From Pseudomonas sichuanensis (GTDB taxonomy: Bacteria > Pseudomonadota > Gammaproteobacteria > Pseudomonadales > Pseudomonadaceae): a DNA stretch of 64,000 bases. The number at the start of each line of letters is the position of its first letter. The stretch's first letter is position 1. Both the position numbers and the translations under genes were made by a program. Shown in pieces: positions 62,724 to 64,000 of the stretch. The stretch lies in assembly GCF_003231305.1 (NCBI RefSeq), contig NZ_QKVM01000003.1, positions 62,001 to 126,000 of the forward strand, in the 5' to 3' direction. The notes below the pieces were generated by a model, which was not told where the DNA came from, did not search any database, and saw nothing but the letters and a program-made list of their open reading frames with translations.

Positions 62724-62860
62724 GCCGCGCAGCGGTGTTGCATCAGACTTGGGATCGGTCCTACAGGTGTTGCGGACGTCCGTTCGTATCCATGGAAGTT
62801 CTTCAGGCGTAGTTTTCCAGCCACTCCACCAACGGAATGGCAGGAAGGTTGTGGCTGAGG

Positions 62861-63640
62861 ATGAATACTTACAGGCATCGCGGCCTGCGCTATCAGGTCT
62901 GTCGTTCCAGGGCGCGAATACTCGCCCATGAAGCATTCTCCAATAGGTTCTGCACGCCTGGTGCTGAGCTCGACGTTGAAAAGGTGCGTTTCGAGCCTAT
63001 TGGAAGCATGGCGATCGAAGCTTTGCAATCCTGGGACGAGCAGACTCACCACTTTCCCTGGGAGGAGGTTTCACGCTGGGCTGATCGAGATCTCAAGGGA
63101 TTCGACGTTTCGTTGTGGTCTGAGCATGTGCTCTGCGGTCTCTGCTACGCCAGCCCCCGCAGAAGCAATCACTGCATCAAGATCATTCTGCTGGAGGGCA
63201 AACCAGGCCCGAAGAATCCTTTGAGAGGCCTGGTGGCCTCGCTGTTGGTGTTGGCCGTTATTGAATACGCACGGATGCTCAGGTACTCGCGAATCGAGGT
63301 TCAACAACCCGACCCGGGTGTCGAAACTTTGTACTTATCCCTTGGTTTCGTGCGTGATTCTGCCGGGCGTCTTGTGAAGCCGCTAGGGGCGATTGATGAA
63401 CAAACCACTATCCAGATATCAGAGGTGCCCATGAACTATTCAACAAGTTCCAGGAAGGCAGCATTGATCAAGCGATACACTGCCGAAGCTGACGCCCTTG
63501 CGGGCGAAATCACCGACCTTGAGCGGCATATTCTCGATGTCGCGTTCAGGGAGGGCCGGGAGAAAGAGCCTGGAGGTGTGATGGCCGGGCCACGTAGCGG
63601 CCGGATCGATTACGAGTGGTTGTTAGCCGTTACGAAATGA
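62861..63640 (+). CDS. GNAT-like N-acetyltransferase domain protein
   Basis: A 259-residue protein whose middle (about 85-180) resembles a GNAT fold, with a helix-loop GPKNPLRGLVASLLVLAVIE and the late LYLSLGFVRD segment. The catalytic details cannot be seen. The C-terminal 70 residues start at an internal Met (MNYSTSSRKAALIKRY) and look like a helical extension. ATG 62861 has AGGAAGG 11 bases upstream; ATG 62837 would add eight residues. The gene is AT-richer than gabDT and may be accessory. Confidence 0.55.
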   Translation: MNTYRHRGLRYQVCRSRARILAHEAFSNRFCTPGAELDVEKVRFEPIGSMAIEALQSWDEQTHHFPWEEVSRWADRDLKGFDVSLWSEHVLCGLCYASPRRSNHCIKIILLEGKPGPKNPLRGLVASLLVLAVIEYARMLRYSRIEVQQPDPGVETLYLSLGFVRDSAGRLVKPLGAIDEQTTIQISEVPMNYSTSSRKAALIKRYTAEADALAGEITDLERHILDVAFREGREKEPGGVMAGPRSGRIDYEWLLAVTK

Positions 63641-63678
63641 AATGAGCTACTTGCTGCACATAACGGGCGGGTAATCGA

Positions 63679-64000
63679 TCAGCCTTTTACGATCTGGTTC
63701 TTGCCCTGCCGCTTGGCGCGGTACATTGCCGCATCAGCTCTGGCGAACAGGCTGTCGAGCGTTTCGTCCTCATCAGTCAGCCCGGTCAGCCCCTGGCTAA
63801 CGGTCACGCCGTAAGTCTGCTGTCCGTGGCTGAAGCTCAAGTGCTGGATCTCCCGCTGCAGGCGCTCGGCGATCTGCTCGGCCATCTGCGCAGTGCAGCC
63901 GGGGAACACTGCGGCGAACTCCTCACCACCGATCCGCCCGAACTGGTCGCCACGCCGTAGCACGGCCTTGCCGCTGTCGGCGATGCGCTGCAGCACCTGG
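63679..64000 (-). CDS. Diguanylate cyclase GGDEF domain (3' part; N-terminus beyond the window)
   Basis: The visible 106 residues are the second half of a GGDEF domain. It has an intact active-site GGEEF (IGGEEFAAVFPG) and the late segments VTVSQGLTGL and DAAMYRAKRQGKN, then a stop at 63679-63681. This should be an active diguanylate cyclase. The sensory N-terminus lies to the right of the window. Confidence 0.9.
   Translation of the reverse strand, partial: QVLQRIADSGKAVLRRGDQFGRIGGEEFAAVFPGCTAQMAEQIAERLQREIQHLSFSHGQQTYGVTVSQGLTGLTDEDETLDSLFARADAAMYRAKRQGKNQIVKG

Overview
The window looks like chromosomal DNA of a fluorescent Pseudomonas of the P. putida group, probably close to P. entomophila or P. 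mosselii. The evidence is high-GC coding sequence, many dyads carrying the group's typical REP core (GCGGGCTTGCCCCGCGA), and gene blocks I recognise from P. putida KT2440: xpt-rep, the amaAB/hglS lysine genes, lapG-lapD and gabD-gabT. The species placement is inference. No tRNA, rRNA, CRISPR array, phage or IS element was seen.

Left part (1-19190): the tail of a gene and its terminator, an AT-richer accessory gene with seven delta-60 repeats (401-1708), an acetyl-CoA hydrolase/transferase, xpt and rep, a GGDEF/EAL protein behind a good Fur box, a MATE pump divergent from a LysR gene, and a chemoreceptor. The lysine/pipecolate/2-oxoadipate block follows (hglS, a LysR gene, amaB, amaA).

Centre (19196-26762): a four-gene operon matching mgoBCAD (= pvfABCD). 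It encodes a DUF3050 heme-oxygenase-like protein, an AurF-type diiron N-oxygenase with all seven metal ligands, an A-T-reductase NRPS and an SRPBCC protein. Relatives of this operon make diazeniumdiolate/pyrazine-N-oxide signals such as leudiazen. Upstream, on the same strand, lie a VanR-type GntR regulator with a palindromic operator and a type II thioesterase-like protein that has lost its nucleophile motif. This is the most interesting part of the window.

Right part (27001-64000): lapG-lapD without neighbouring lapA/lapBC; a TauD plus sulfonate-type ABC operon; a short HTH protein ending in a WCX-like domain; a Sel1-repeat protein; an amidohydrolase with two plausible starts (with and without a Tat signal); an alpha/beta hydrolase, an ABM-domain membrane protein and ycaC; LysR; and a MarR-controlled five-gene tripartite efflux operon with overlapping start/stop codons. 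Then come a large REP cluster with a 71-bp perfect inverted repeat, a four-gene envelope lipoprotein operon, a cytochrome c-FTR1 iron permease fusion, yaiI, LysR, a TonB receptor with an arylsulfotransferase, gabD, gabT, an HDOD protein with a degenerate receiver, a GNAT-like protein, and the 3' part of a diguanylate cyclase.

Relative to my memory of KT2440, amaA (about PP_5257) and lapG (about PP_0164) lie on opposite sides of oriC. The window therefore appears to span an origin-symmetric rearrangement junction, with the mgo/pvf genes sitting at the join.
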